DNA of 64,000 nucleotides. Source: Variovorax terrae (GTDB lineage Bacteria > Pseudomonadota > Gammaproteobacteria > Burkholderiales > Burkholderiaceae_C). Within the stretch, counting starts at the first letter, position 1. The number at the start of each line of letters is the position of its first letter. A program made the position numbers and the translations under genes. The notes beneath the pieces are model-generated. The model worked only from the letters and a program-made list of their open reading frames with translations. It did not search any database and was not told the DNA's origin. The stretch is from NCBI RefSeq assembly GCF_022809125.1, contig NZ_JALGBI010000001.1, positions 2,108,001 through 2,172,000 of the forward strand, in the 5' to 3' direction. Shown here piece by piece: positions 46,486-57,788 of this stretch.

Positions 46486-47579
46486 GTCAGACGGGTATCC
46501 ACCATGCGGCGCTCCAGCGCCAGGAATTCGGCCGATTGCATCTCGTTCAGGCGCGAGACGGTGCGCGGGAACTCGTGGGCCAGCGGCCCTTCCGTGTACA
46601 ACGCCTGCGGCGGCACTTCGGCCGACATGATGAGCTTGACGCGCCGGTCGTAAAGCACGTCCACCAGCCAGGTGAAGCGCCGCGCCTCGGACGCCATGCG
46701 CACCGGCATGTAGGGCACGTCGCTCAGCAGCACCGTGTGGAACTGGGACGCGATCTCGAGGTAGTCGTTCTGCGAGCGCGGCCCGCCGCACAGGGTCCTG
46801 AAGTCGAACCAGACCACGCCGCCGGCCTTGCGCCGCGCCCGGATTTCGCGCGCCTCGATGTGCAGCACCGGATCTTCGTCCTGCGATTCCGCCAGCCGGT
46901 CAAAGGCCTCGCTCATCTCGGCATCGGCCTGCGGGCCCAGAGGCGTGTGGTAGAGCTTCAACTGGGACAGGGTCTGCTGGCGATAGTCCGTGCCGTTGTC
47001 CACACTGATGACTTCGAGCTTCTCGTTGAGCAAGGCGATCGCCGGCAGCAGCCGGTCGCGGTGCAGGCCGTCGGGGTAGAGATCGTCCGGCCGGAAGTTG
47101 GAGGTGGTGACGAAGCCCACGCCGTTGTCGAACAGCGCCGCCAGCAGCCGGTGCAGGATCATCGCATCGGTGATGTCGGCCACATGGAATTCGTCGAAGC
47201 AGATCAGCTTGTAGCGCAGCGCCATGCGCCGGCCCAGCTCGTCCAGCGGGTTGACCGTGCCCTGCAGCTCGGCCAGCTCGCGGTGCACCTCGCGCATGAA
47301 TTCGTGGAAGTGCAGGCGCGTCTTGCGCCGGATCGGCACGGCGTTGTAGAAGCAGTCCATCAGGAAGCTCTTGCCGCGCCCGACTCCGCCGTACATGTAG
47401 ACCCCGCGCGGAATATCCGGCCGGTTGATGAGCTTCTTGAGGCTGTTGGAGCGCTTTTGCTTGTAGGCCGCCCATTCGTCGGCGCAGCGCTCCAGCGCAT
47501 CGACGGCACGCAGCTGCGCGGGGTCGCTCCGATAGCCCCGCGCAACCAGCTCGGCTTCATAGACCTGACGGACGTTCAC
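46482..47579 (-). CDS. zapE: Cell-division ATPase ZapE (AFG1-like)
   Basis: AFG1/ZapE P-loop ATPase of 365 residues that modulates FtsZ rings. Walker A GGVGRGKSFLMDCFY; HFHEFMREVHREL; Walker B ICFDEFHVADITDAMIL; sensor TSNFRPDDLYPDGLHRDRLLPAI. The GTG at 47579 (VNVRQVYEAELVARGY) is chosen as start because the upstream in-frame stretch is repeat-derived. Follows lpdA, odhB, sucA on the same strand, which is conserved in betaproteobacteria. Confidence 0.93.
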   Translation of the reverse strand: MNVRQVYEAELVARGYRSDPAQLRAVDALERCADEWAAYKQKRSNSLKKLINRPDIPRGVYMYGGVGRGKSFLMDCFYNAVPIRRKTRLHFHEFMREVHRELAELQGTVNPLDELGRRMALRYKLICFDEFHVADITDAMILHRLLAALFDNGVGFVTTSNFRPDDLYPDGLHRDRLLPAIALLNEKLEVISVDNGTDYRQQTLSQLKLYHTPLGPQADAEMSEAFDRLAESQDEDPVLHIEAREIRARRKAGGVVWFDFRTLCGGPRSQNDYLEIASQFHTVLLSDVPYMPVRMASEARRFTWLVDVLYDRRVKLIMSAEVPPQALYTEGPLAHEFPRTVSRLNEMQSAEFLALERRMVDTRLT

Positions 47580-47594
47580 GGGCGATCTTCCATT

Positions 47595-47636
47595 TGCTAT
47601 GGATTCAATAGCACTCCATGACCGCGGGACGCGGAC
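47595..47636 (+). repeat. Dispersed 42-bp dyad element, copy 8 (between lpdA and zapE)
   Basis: Core TGCTATGGATTCAATAGCA at 47595-47613, CC at 47622-47623, GGAC at 47633-47636. It lies 16 bp upstream of the zapE GTG start and takes up half the gap. Confidence 0.85.
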
Positions 47637-47658
47637 ATGGAGCCTATTTGATTCCAAA

Positions 47659-49116
<1,458 letters not shown>

Positions 49117-49175
49117 GATTTCCAGTCAGTTCGAGGCGGGGCGCGGTGTTGCCGCGCCCTGCCCCGCAAGGTTGA

Positions 49176-50441
<1,266 letters not shown>

Positions 50442-50492
50442 TTGAATTCTTTCCGTATCTGTATCTATGTGTTCTGTGTGCGGGGGCCGGCC

Positions 50493-53363
50493 TTACTTGG
50501 TCAGCACGAAACCCTTGAGCTTGCCGAAGGCGCCGTCCACCAGCGCCTTCTGCTGCTCCTGGTGCAGATGCGAGTAGCCGACGGCGGGCGATGCCGACGC
50601 GGCGCGGCCCGAGTAGCCGAGCTTCTGGCCTTCGAGCATGTTCTCGTGGATGTAGTGCTGCACGAAGAACCAGGCGCCCTGGTTCTGCGGCTCGTCCTGG
50701 CACCAGACCACTTCGGTGGCATTCGGATACTTCTTGAGTTCGCTCGCGAAAGCCTTGTGCGGGAACGGATAGAGCTGCTCGACGCGGATGATGGCCGTGT
50801 CGTCGAAGTCTTTTTCCTCGCGCTTCTTGGCCAGGTCGTAATAGACCTTGCCCGAGCAGGCGATGACGCGCTTGACCTTGTCGGCCTTGAGCTCCTTGTG
50901 CTCCGGAATCACGGTCTGGAAGCCGCCCTTGGTGAACTCGGACAGCGGCGAGGTCGCGTCCTTGTTGCGCAGCAGCGACTTCGGGGTCATGATGATCAGC
51001 GGCTTGCGCAGGCTGCGCACCATCTGGCGGCGCAGCACGTGGAAGATCTGGCTGGCCGTGGTGGGCTGCACCACCTGCATGTTGGTGTCGGCCGACAGCT
51101 GCATGAAGCGCTCCAGGCGCGCCGAGCTGTGCTCCGGGCCCTGGCCTTCGTAGCCGTGCGGCAGCATCAGCGTGATGCCGTTGACGCGGCCCCACTTCAC
51201 CTCGCCCGAAGCGATGAACTGGTCGATCACGACCTGCGCGCCGTTGGCGAAATCGCCGAACTGCGCTTCCCAGATCACCAGCGTGTTCGGGTCGTTGGAC
51301 GCGTAGCCGTACTCGAAGCCCAGCACCGCCTCTTCGGACAGGATGGAGTCGATCACGACGAACGGGGCCTGGTTGTCGGCCACGTTCTGCAGCGGTGTGT
51401 AGGTGCCGATGTCCCACTTCTCGCGCTTCTGGTCATGGATGACGGCATGGCGGTGCGTGAAGGTGCCGCGCCCGCAGTCTTCGCCCGACAGGCGCACCGG
51501 GTAGCCGCTGGCCACCAGCGAGGCGAAGGCCATGTGCTCGCCCATGCCCCAGTCCACCGGCATGTCGCCGCGGCCCATGGCCGCACGATCGTCATAGACC
51601 TTCTTGACGAGCTGGTGCGGCGTCACGGAGGCGGGAATGGTCGTGATCTTCTCGGCCAGGCGCTTCCACTCGGCCAGCGGGATCGCGGTGTCGCCCGCAT
51701 CGGTCCACTTCTTGCCGAGGAACGGGCTCCAGTCGACCGCGTACTTGCTCTTGAAGTTGGTCAGCACCGGGTCCACCGTGTGCTTGCCGGCATCCATCGC
51801 GGCGCGGTAGGCCTTGACCATGTCGTCGCCCAGCGTGGCGCCCAGGCCCTGCGCGGCCAGCTTGTCGGCGTACAGCTTGCGCGTGCCGGGGTGCGCCGCG
51901 ATCTTCTTGTACATCAGCGGCTGGGTCAGCGCCGGCGTGTCCTGCTCGTTGTGGCCCAGCTTGCGGAAGCAGATGATGTCGAGCACCACGTCCTTGCGGA
52001 ACTCCATGCGGAACTCGAGCGCGAGCTGGGTCGCCAGCACCACCGCTTCGGGATCGTCGCCGTTGACGTGCAGCACCGGCGCCTCGATCATCTTGACCAC
52101 GTCGGTGCAGTACAGCGTGGAGCGGCTGTCGCGCGGATCGGAGGTGGTGAAGCCGATCTGGTTGTTGATGACGATGTGCACCGTGCCGCCGGTGAAGTAG
52201 CCGCGCGTTTCGGCCAGCGCCAGGGTTTCCATGATCACGCCCTGGCCGGCGAAGGCGGCGTCGCCGTGCACCAACACGGGCAGCACCTGCTTGCCTTGCG
52301 GGTCGGCGCGGCGGTCCATGCGCGCGCGCACCGAGCCTTCGACCACCGGGTTCACGATTTCCAGGTGCGAGGGGTTGAAGGCCAGGCTCAGGTGCACCGG
52401 CCCGCCGCTGGTGGTGACGTCGGAGCTGAAACCCTGGTGGTACTTGACGTCGCCGCTGGGCAGCTCTTCGGGCGCCGTGTGGTCGAACTCGGCGAACAGG
52501 TCGGCGGGCATCTTGCCCAGCGAGTTCACCAGCACGTTCAGGCGGCCGCGGTGGGCCATGCCGATCACGATTTCCTGCACGCCACGGGCGCCGGCATCCT
52601 GGATCAGCTCATCCATCGAGGCGATGAAGCTCTCGCCGCCTTCGAGCGAGAAGCGCTTTTGCCCGACATACTTGGTGTGCAGGAAGCGCTCCAGGCCTTC
52701 GGCGGCCGTCAGGCGGTCCAGGATGTGCTTCTTCTTGTCGGCCGACAGGTTGGGCTTGCTGCGCACCGCCTCAAGCTTCTGCTGCCACCAGCGCTTCTGG
52801 TTCTGGTCGGTGGTGTACATGTACTCGGCACCGATGGTGCCGCAGTAGGTCTCGCGCAGCGCGTTCATCAGGTCGCGCAGGGACATGGTGTCCTTGCCGA
52901 AGAACGTGTTGCTGGTGTTGAACACGGTTTCCTGGTCGGCATCGCTGAAGCCGTAGAACGAGGGCTCCAGTTCGGGAATCTTTTCGCGCTCGGTGCGCTT
53001 GAGCGGGTCCAGGTCGGCCCAGCGCACGCCCACGTTGCGGTAGGCGGCGATCAGCTGCTGCACCGCGGTGCGCTTGCGCCCCAGCTCGGAGTCTGCGCCG
53101 CTGGCCTCCACCACGCGGGTCATGCCCTGCTTGGCGCGCTCGGCGAATGCGTTGATGACCGGCAGGTGGGGCACGTCCTTGGCATTGCTGCCGTCCACGG
53201 CGGGCACATGCTGCAGGGCGTCGAAGTAGTCGCGCCAGTTGTCGGGCACGCTGCCCGGGTTGGCTAGATAGTTCTCGTACATCTCCTCGACATACGGCGC
53301 GTTGCCGCCGAAGAGATACGAATTGCCTTGATAGGCGGTGTAGACAGAATTTGTCTCACTCAT
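50493..53363 (-). CDS. sucA: 2-oxoglutarate dehydrogenase E1
   Basis: Thiamine-diphosphate decarboxylase of 956 residues, full length. N-terminal YLFGGNAPYVEEMYENYLANPGSVPDNWRDYFDAL; IGMAHRGRLNVLVNSLGKMPADLFAEF and HGDAAFAGQGVIMETLALAETRGYFTGGTVHIVINNQIGFTTSDP are the ThDP core; the C-terminal transketolase-like half includes SGEDCGRGTFTHRHAV. The leader has a stable hairpin touching the ribosome-binding site. Confidence 0.98.
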   Translation of the reverse strand: MSETNSVYTAYQGNSYLFGGNAPYVEEMYENYLANPGSVPDNWRDYFDALQHVPAVDGSNAKDVPHLPVINAFAERAKQGMTRVVEASGADSELGRKRTAVQQLIAAYRNVGVRWADLDPLKRTEREKIPELEPSFYGFSDADQETVFNTSNTFFGKDTMSLRDLMNALRETYCGTIGAEYMYTTDQNQKRWWQQKLEAVRSKPNLSADKKKHILDRLTAAEGLERFLHTKYVGQKRFSLEGGESFIASMDELIQDAGARGVQEIVIGMAHRGRLNVLVNSLGKMPADLFAEFDHTAPEELPSGDVKYHQGFSSDVTTSGGPVHLSLAFNPSHLEIVNPVVEGSVRARMDRRADPQGKQVLPVLVHGDAAFAGQGVIMETLALAETRGYFTGGTVHIVINNQIGFTTSDPRDSRSTLYCTDVVKMIEAPVLHVNGDDPEAVVLATQLALEFRMEFRKDVVLDIICFRKLGHNEQDTPALTQPLMYKKIAAHPGTRKLYADKLAAQGLGATLGDDMVKAYRAAMDAGKHTVDPVLTNFKSKYAVDWSPFLGKKWTDAGDTAIPLAEWKRLAEKITTIPASVTPHQLVKKVYDDRAAMGRGDMPVDWGMGEHMAFASLVASGYPVRLSGEDCGRGTFTHRHAVIHDQKREKWDIGTYTPLQNVADNQAPFVVIDSILSEEAVLGFEYGYASNDPNTLVIWEAQFGDFANGAQVVIDQFIASGEVKWGRVNGITLMLPHGYEGQGPEHSSARLERFMQLSADTNMQVVQPTTASQIFHVLRRQMVRSLRKPLIIMTPKSLLRNKDATSPLSEFTKGGFQTVIPEHKELKADKVKRVIACSGKVYYDLAKKREEKDFDDTAIIRVEQLYPFPHKAFASELKKYPNATEVVWCQDEPQNQGAWFFVQHYIHENMLEGQKLGYSGRAASASPAVGYSHLHQEQQKALVDGAFGKLKGFVLTK

Positions 53364-53372
53364 GTTGCGCTG

Positions 53373-53395
53373 ACCTCCGTTTCCCTTCGGGAAAC
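53373..53395 (-). promoter_or_regulatory. sucA leader hairpin directly against a strong Shine-Dalgarno site
   Basis: On the minus strand a perfect 7-bp stem GTTTCCC/GGGAAAC with a 3-nt GAA loop (53379-53395) is followed without gap by GGAGGT (53373-53378), nine bases before the ATG. The hairpin could keep the site open or respond to a regulator; it is not followed by a U-run. Confidence 0.5.
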
Positions 53396-53563
53396 ATTAG
53401 CTGGTTGAGAAACCTTCCGCGACACGGCTGAACCGATTGGCGGATGCGACTGTGGCTGGGGAAGGGCCTAAGTACAGGCAGGATTGTGCCACCGAATCGA
53501 TGGCCACGAATGGAACGCCCGTTCGCTTTTGGTGCTGGAACGCCGGTTCCGGGCCGATCGGCG
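53396..53563. other. Intergenic region between sucA start and soxB end
   Basis: 168 bp. It must hold the sucA promoter and the sox operon 3' end. I see no clear -10/-35 pair or terminator stem with U-run, and no gene. Confidence 0.4.
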
Positions 53564-55282
53564 TCAGGCGGCCAGGCCCGGATTGCCGTCCACGCCCAGC
53601 AGCTGGGGATTGTTCAGCCGCAGCGGCTTGACCGTCTTGTGCGCCTTCAGCCAGGTTTCGACCACGTCCCATACCGGCGGCCCGGCGTTCTTGCTGGCTT
53701 CGTTGACCGGCGCCCAGCCTGCCACCTTGTAGGTCTTGCCGGCCTCGATCGGCTGGCCGCCCAGGCGCATGCCCTGGATGCGGGAACCCATTCTGGCGTT
53801 GGGGTCGCAGGTGTAGCTCAGGCCCCCCACGCGCACCATGTCGCCACCCTGCTGGTAGTAGGGATCGGGGTTGAAGAGGTTGTCGGCCACGTCTTCCAGA
53901 ATGGTCTTGATCGTCTCGCCCGTCATGTCGGTGAGCGTGGTCCAGGGATAGGTAATGGCGGTCTGGTCCATCACATGCTCGCGCGTGATGGCCTGCCCCG
54001 GCAGCAGCGAGGTGCCCCAGCGAAAGCCCGGCGAGAACGCGATCTGGGCGCCGCGCACCTCCATCAGCGCATCCAGGATGAGCTGGTCGAAGGTGCCGTT
54101 GAAGTTGCCGCGGCGATACAGCGTGCCCTCGGTCGTGGCCAGTGTTTCCTCAAGCTTCGCCTTGTGCGGCGCGCGCACCTTGTCGATCAGCGCCGCCATG
54201 GCGGGGTCGGCCGGCAGCAGGTGGGCGAACACCGGCAGCAGCCGGTAGTGGAATGCCGTGACCTTCCTGTCCTTGACCTCCAGATCGAGCACACCGAGGA
54301 ACTTGCCGTTGCTGCCCGCGTTGGTGACGATGGTCTGGCCGCCGGGGTTCTTCACGATCACCGGCACCGGCACGCCGTCGTGCGTGTGGCCGCCCAGGAT
54401 GGCGTCGATGCCGCTCACGCGCGAGGCCAGCTTCAGGTCGACGTCCATGCCGTTGTGGCTGAGCAGCACCACGGCCTGCGCGCCCTTGGCGCGGGCTTCG
54501 TTGACGGTGTCCTGCAGCTCCTTTTCCTGGATACCGAAGGTCCAGTTCGGCATCTGCCAGGAAGGATTGGCGATCGGCGTGTACGGAAAGGCCTGGCCGA
54601 CGATGGCCACCGGCACGCCGTTCATCTCGCGGATCACATAGGGCTTGAACACCGGGTCGCCGAAATCGTTGGTCTTGACGTTCTGCGCCAGGAACTCGAT
54701 CTTGCCGGCCAGCTCTTTCTCGACGATCTGCTTGACGCGCTCCTCGCCATAGGTGAACTCCCAGTGCGCGGTCATCACGTCCACGCCCAGCAGCTTGCAG
54801 GCATCGACCATGTCCTGCCCCTGCGTCCAGAGCGCGGTGGCGCTGCCCTGCCAGGTGTCGCCGCCGTCGAGCAGCAGCGCCCCGGGGCGCGAGGCCTTGA
54901 GCCGCTGGACCAGCGTGGCCAGGTGCGCAAAGCCGCCGACCTTGCCGTACTGCCGCGCCGCGCGCTCGAAATCGAGGTAGGTCAGAGCGTGCGCCTCGGG
55001 CGTGCCGGCCTTCAGCCCCGCCGCCTTCAGCAGGTTCTGCCCCACCAGATGCGGCATCTGCCCGCGCATGGCGCCCACGCCGAGGTTGACCGACGGCTCG
55101 CGGAAGTACACCGGCAGCAGCTGCGCATGGCAGTCCGTCATGTGCAGCAGGTGCACGTTGCCGGACTTCGGCGCGTCGTACAGGTTCGCGGCCTGCTGTG
55201 CGCTGGCTTCGCGCGCCAGCGGGAAGCCGCTGGCCAGTGCGGCGGCCATCACGCTGGCAAATTCGCGGCGGGACAAGTTCAT
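53564..55282 (-). CDS. soxB: Thiosulfohydrolase SoxB
   Basis: Periplasmic dinuclear-Mn enzyme of the 5'-nucleotidase fold that hydrolyses the terminal sulfonate of SoxY-bound intermediates. 572 residues. Tat-type signal MNLSRREFASVMAAALASGFPLAREASA; metal-site motifs HMTDCHAQLLPVYFREPS, LLDGGDTWQGS, LSHNGMD and LGGHTHDGVPVP. ATG at 55282 is chosen because it starts the signal peptide; the upstream in-frame extension is repeat-derived. Last gene of the sox operon. Confidence 0.97.
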   Translation of the reverse strand: MNLSRREFASVMAAALASGFPLAREASAQQAANLYDAPKSGNVHLLHMTDCHAQLLPVYFREPSVNLGVGAMRGQMPHLVGQNLLKAAGLKAGTPEAHALTYLDFERAARQYGKVGGFAHLATLVQRLKASRPGALLLDGGDTWQGSATALWTQGQDMVDACKLLGVDVMTAHWEFTYGEERVKQIVEKELAGKIEFLAQNVKTNDFGDPVFKPYVIREMNGVPVAIVGQAFPYTPIANPSWQMPNWTFGIQEKELQDTVNEARAKGAQAVVLLSHNGMDVDLKLASRVSGIDAILGGHTHDGVPVPVIVKNPGGQTIVTNAGSNGKFLGVLDLEVKDRKVTAFHYRLLPVFAHLLPADPAMAALIDKVRAPHKAKLEETLATTEGTLYRRGNFNGTFDQLILDALMEVRGAQIAFSPGFRWGTSLLPGQAITREHVMDQTAITYPWTTLTDMTGETIKTILEDVADNLFNPDPYYQQGGDMVRVGGLSYTCDPNARMGSRIQGMRLGGQPIEAGKTYKVAGWAPVNEASKNAGPPVWDVVETWLKAHKTVKPLRLNNPQLLGVDGNPGLAA

Positions 55283-55297
55283 GGGTTTCGCCTTGGA

Positions 55298-55339
55298 TGC
55301 TATCGTTTCAATAGCAGGAAATGCCCGAGCCACCTGGAC
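55298..55339 (+). repeat. Dispersed 42-bp dyad element, copy 9 (between soxX and soxB)
   Basis: Core TGCTATCGTTTCAATAGCA at 55298-55316, CC at 55325-55326, GGAC at 55336-55339. In this copy the second part has a longer dyad, TGCCCGAG/CTCGGGCA (55322-55347). It occupies most of the 80-bp gap. Confidence 0.85.
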
Positions 55340-55362
55340 CTCGGGCATAAAACACTCTCAAA

Positions 55363-56010
55363 TCACTGGTTGACCGGCGATTTCGGGTCGAGCAGTAGCG
55401 CCATCACGTCGCGGATCTGGCCTTCGTTCAGGATGCCGGCATGGCCGAAGCGCGGCATGCCGGAGCAGGCGTTGTAGGCCTTGGCATTCCAGAGCTTGCC
55501 CCAGGTGTATTCGACGATGGCCCGGCTGCCGGGCGACGCCGGATCGGCCACGCCGCGGATCTTGCCGTAGTTGTAGAGGCTCGGCCCGATCGAGCCGAAC
55601 GACAGCTCGGCCTTGCTGATCTGGTGGCAGTTGTAGCAGCTGCCGCCATTCGCTTCGCCGGGCTTGTCGCTCCAGGTCAGGCCGCGGCCGTTCTGGGCGA
55701 TCTTTTCGCCCTCGCGCCAGTCGCCCAGGAATTTACCGTCGGCCGGCAGCTTCACCGTGGCGAGGTTGGCGGCCTCGATGGATTTCGCCAGTTTGTCGTC
55801 AAGGTTGGCGCCGGCCGCTTCGGAGCAGGCCTTGTTCGAGGCGTCGAGCACCAGGCGGTCGAGCTTGGCGATGCCCTGCTCGCGGAACGAGGACTTGAGC
55901 ACCTGCTGCGTGGCCTCGTCGACCTGCTGCGTGGAAGGGCCGGTGGCGCATCCCGCGAGGACGGCGCTGAACGCCAGCAGCCCGGCATGCCTGTAGGTTT
56001 TCTTCTTCAT
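55363..56010 (-). CDS. soxX: Cytochrome c SoxX, with a lipoprotein signal
   Basis: Monoheme subunit of the SoxAX enzyme that attaches thiosulfate to SoxY. 215 residues. Heme motif CYNCH at 125-129 and axial Met185 in SGMPRFGH. The N terminus MKKKTYRHAGLLAFSAVLAGC ends in a lipobox (Cys21), so the mature protein would be membrane anchored rather than soluble. An extra N-terminal region of about 70 residues after the lipobox resembles the longer SoxX type. Confidence 0.94.
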   Translation of the reverse strand: MKKKTYRHAGLLAFSAVLAGCATGPSTQQVDEATQQVLKSSFREQGIAKLDRLVLDASNKACSEAAGANLDDKLAKSIEAANLATVKLPADGKFLGDWREGEKIAQNGRGLTWSDKPGEANGGSCYNCHQISKAELSFGSIGPSLYNYGKIRGVADPASPGSRAIVEYTWGKLWNAKAYNACSGMPRFGHAGILNEGQIRDVMALLLDPKSPVNQ

Positions 56011-56029
56011 GTCAATGCTTCCTGCCGTG

Positions 56030-56827
56030 TTAACGCTTGAGAGCCGGTGCGGTGGAGACCCCGCCCTTGCCGTTCACGCCCATGTAGACACCGAGCGCGA
56101 TCGTCGCATCCGAGGCGAAGCCCGGGAACGGGAAGCGCTGCTGGCGGTAGCAGTCGTTGAGGCGGCGCTGCATGCTCCAGAGCTCGCCGCTGGAGACGCG
56201 GTAGGCCGGCCAGGCGCCGAAGCCGTTGCCCGCGCCGGGATTCTTCGTGAGGTTCGGCAGGTCCTGCAGGCGCACCCGCTTGCCGTCCTCGCCGTGACAC
56301 GAGGCGCAGGAGAAATCGTAGGGGCCGCCGCGCAGGTAGAACAGGCGCTTGCCCACCTCATAGGCCAGCTTTTCCTGGGAATGGGATTGCGGCAGGTTGA
56401 ACGTCATGTCGCGCGACTCGGCCGAGATGAAGGCCACCAGCGATTCCAGGGTCTTCTGCTCGCCGGCGCCGAACGGCGTCTTGGCGATCTCCGCGGCGTT
56501 GAAGCCTTGCTGCGTTTCCATGCAGGTCAGCAGGCGGGACTCGAGATCCTGCACGCGCTGGGTGTCGGCGAAGTAGCGCGGCAACTCGACGAAGGCGCCC
56601 TTGACGACGCCCGGCCCCTTGCCCAGGTCGCATTTCTCGAGCGAAACGTTCTTCGGGCCGCGCGCCTGCTTCCACAGCCCCTCGCCGCGCGCCTCGAACA
56701 GCTCGGCCGGATTGCCATCCTGCAGCATCGCGCGGTATTCGGCAATGCCGTCGGCCGTGCTCTTCTGGGCTGCAGCGGACAGCGGCAGCACGCACAGCGC
56801 CGCCAGCCCCATCAAGCTCCATTTCAT
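56030..56827 (-). CDS. soxA: Cytochrome c SoxA (single-heme type)
   Basis: 265 residues with signal MKWSLMGLAALCVLPLSAAA. One CxxCH heme site (CASCH at 174-178) and the active-site heme ligand Cys226 in RRLNDCYRQQ, which in known SoxA is modified to cysteine persulfide. Cys66 and Cys102 mark the position of the second heme in diheme forms, here presumably a disulfide. Works with SoxX. 19 bp before soxX. Confidence 0.95.
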   Translation of the reverse strand: MKWSLMGLAALCVLPLSAAAQKSTADGIAEYRAMLQDGNPAELFEARGEGLWKQARGPKNVSLEKCDLGKGPGVVKGAFVELPRYFADTQRVQDLESRLLTCMETQQGFNAAEIAKTPFGAGEQKTLESLVAFISAESRDMTFNLPQSHSQEKLAYEVGKRLFYLRGGPYDFSCASCHGEDGKRVRLQDLPNLTKNPGAGNGFGAWPAYRVSSGELWSMQRRLNDCYRQQRFPFPGFASDATIALGVYMGVNGKGGVSTAPALKR

Positions 56828-56874
56828 CGTGTTCTCCTCTTGTTGTTCATGTCAGGGACTGTGCCGGCGCGGCG

Positions 56875-57186
56875 TCAGGAAATGACGGCTTCGTCGGTGC
56901 GCTTGTCGCCGCGATTGTCCACCCAGCTCACGCTGACCTTGTCGCCGGCCTTGCCGCCCTTGAAGCTGAACTGGACAAAGGGGTTCTTGGCCACGGCCGG
57001 GCCCCATTGCGCGCTCATCACGGTCTTGCCGTCATACACCGCGCTGATGCTCTGGATGAACCAGGCCGGGATGATCTTGCCGGCGCCGTCGCGGCGCTGG
57101 CCGCTTTCCATTTCGTGGCTCACCAGCACGCGCACGGTGGTCTTGTCGCCCTGCACCTGGGCACGGATTCGCATCGGATCGGACAT
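56875..57186 (-). CDS. soxZ: Sulfur-carrier partner SoxZ
   Basis: 103 residues, immunoglobulin-like fold: MSDPMRIRAQVQGDKTTVRVLVSHEMESGQRRDGAGKIIPAWFIQ and GPAVAKNPFVQFSFKGGKAGDKVSVSWVDNRGDKR. No signal peptide, as usual: it is exported with the Tat-targeted SoxY. Directly after soxY (15 bp). Confidence 0.96.
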   Translation of the reverse strand: MSDPMRIRAQVQGDKTTVRVLVSHEMESGQRRDGAGKIIPAWFIQSISAVYDGKTVMSAQWGPAVAKNPFVQFSFKGGKAGDKVSVSWVDNRGDKRTDEAVIS

Positions 57187-57201
57187 TCTTGTTCTCCTTG
57201 A

Positions 57202-57672
57202 TCAACCGCCGCAGCCGCCGAGCGTCACCTTGACCTCTTTGACGGCGTAGTAATACTTGTCGCCCGCCTTGGCCAGCGCATAGACGTTGGACGACTGGCC
57301 CATCTTGACGTTGGTCGCCACGCTGGCGTCGGTGCCGGCCGGGATGTCGAACACCGCCGTCAGCGCGTAGGGGTTCTTTTCGATGACGAAGGCCACCTGC
57401 GTAGTGCCGGGAATGTTGCTTTGCGCGCCGATGCGCACCACGTTGCCGTTCTCGGCGATTTCCGGCGCCTGCAGCACCAGGTCCTTGCTTTCCACCGCAG
57501 CGCTTCCGCCGAGCGCCTTGACGGCGTCATTGAGCGACTTGGTTTCGAATGCGGCCTTGTTCCAGCCCGGGGCATTTTGCGCACTGGCGGCGGCCGGCAG
57601 CAGGCCTGCGGCGGCGGCCAGCCCGAGCACCGTGGCGCCCGAGCTCTTGTGCATGAATTCACGACGTTCCAT
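57202..57672 (-). CDS. soxY: Sulfur-carrier protein SoxY
   Basis: 156 residues. Tat-like signal (MERREFMHKSSGATVLGLAAAAGLLPAAASA) and the C-terminal swinging arm VKVTLGGCGG, whose Cys154 carries the sulfur intermediates through the pathway. Partner soxZ follows immediately. Confidence 0.97.
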   Translation of the reverse strand: MERREFMHKSSGATVLGLAAAAGLLPAAASAQNAPGWNKAAFETKSLNDAVKALGGSAAVESKDLVLQAPEIAENGNVVRIGAQSNIPGTTQVAFVIEKNPYALTAVFDIPAGTDASVATNVKMGQSSNVYALAKAGDKYYYAVKEVKVTLGGCGG

Positions 57673-57788
57673 GTGAGGACTCTCCTTTGGTCAATGAGTG
57701 GATTTTAGGGAAACGCGAGGCCCCGGCGTCATGGGCATTACCCTGCACGCTTTCGGCTTACTGCTGGCAGGCCCGGCACGGCGCCGGA

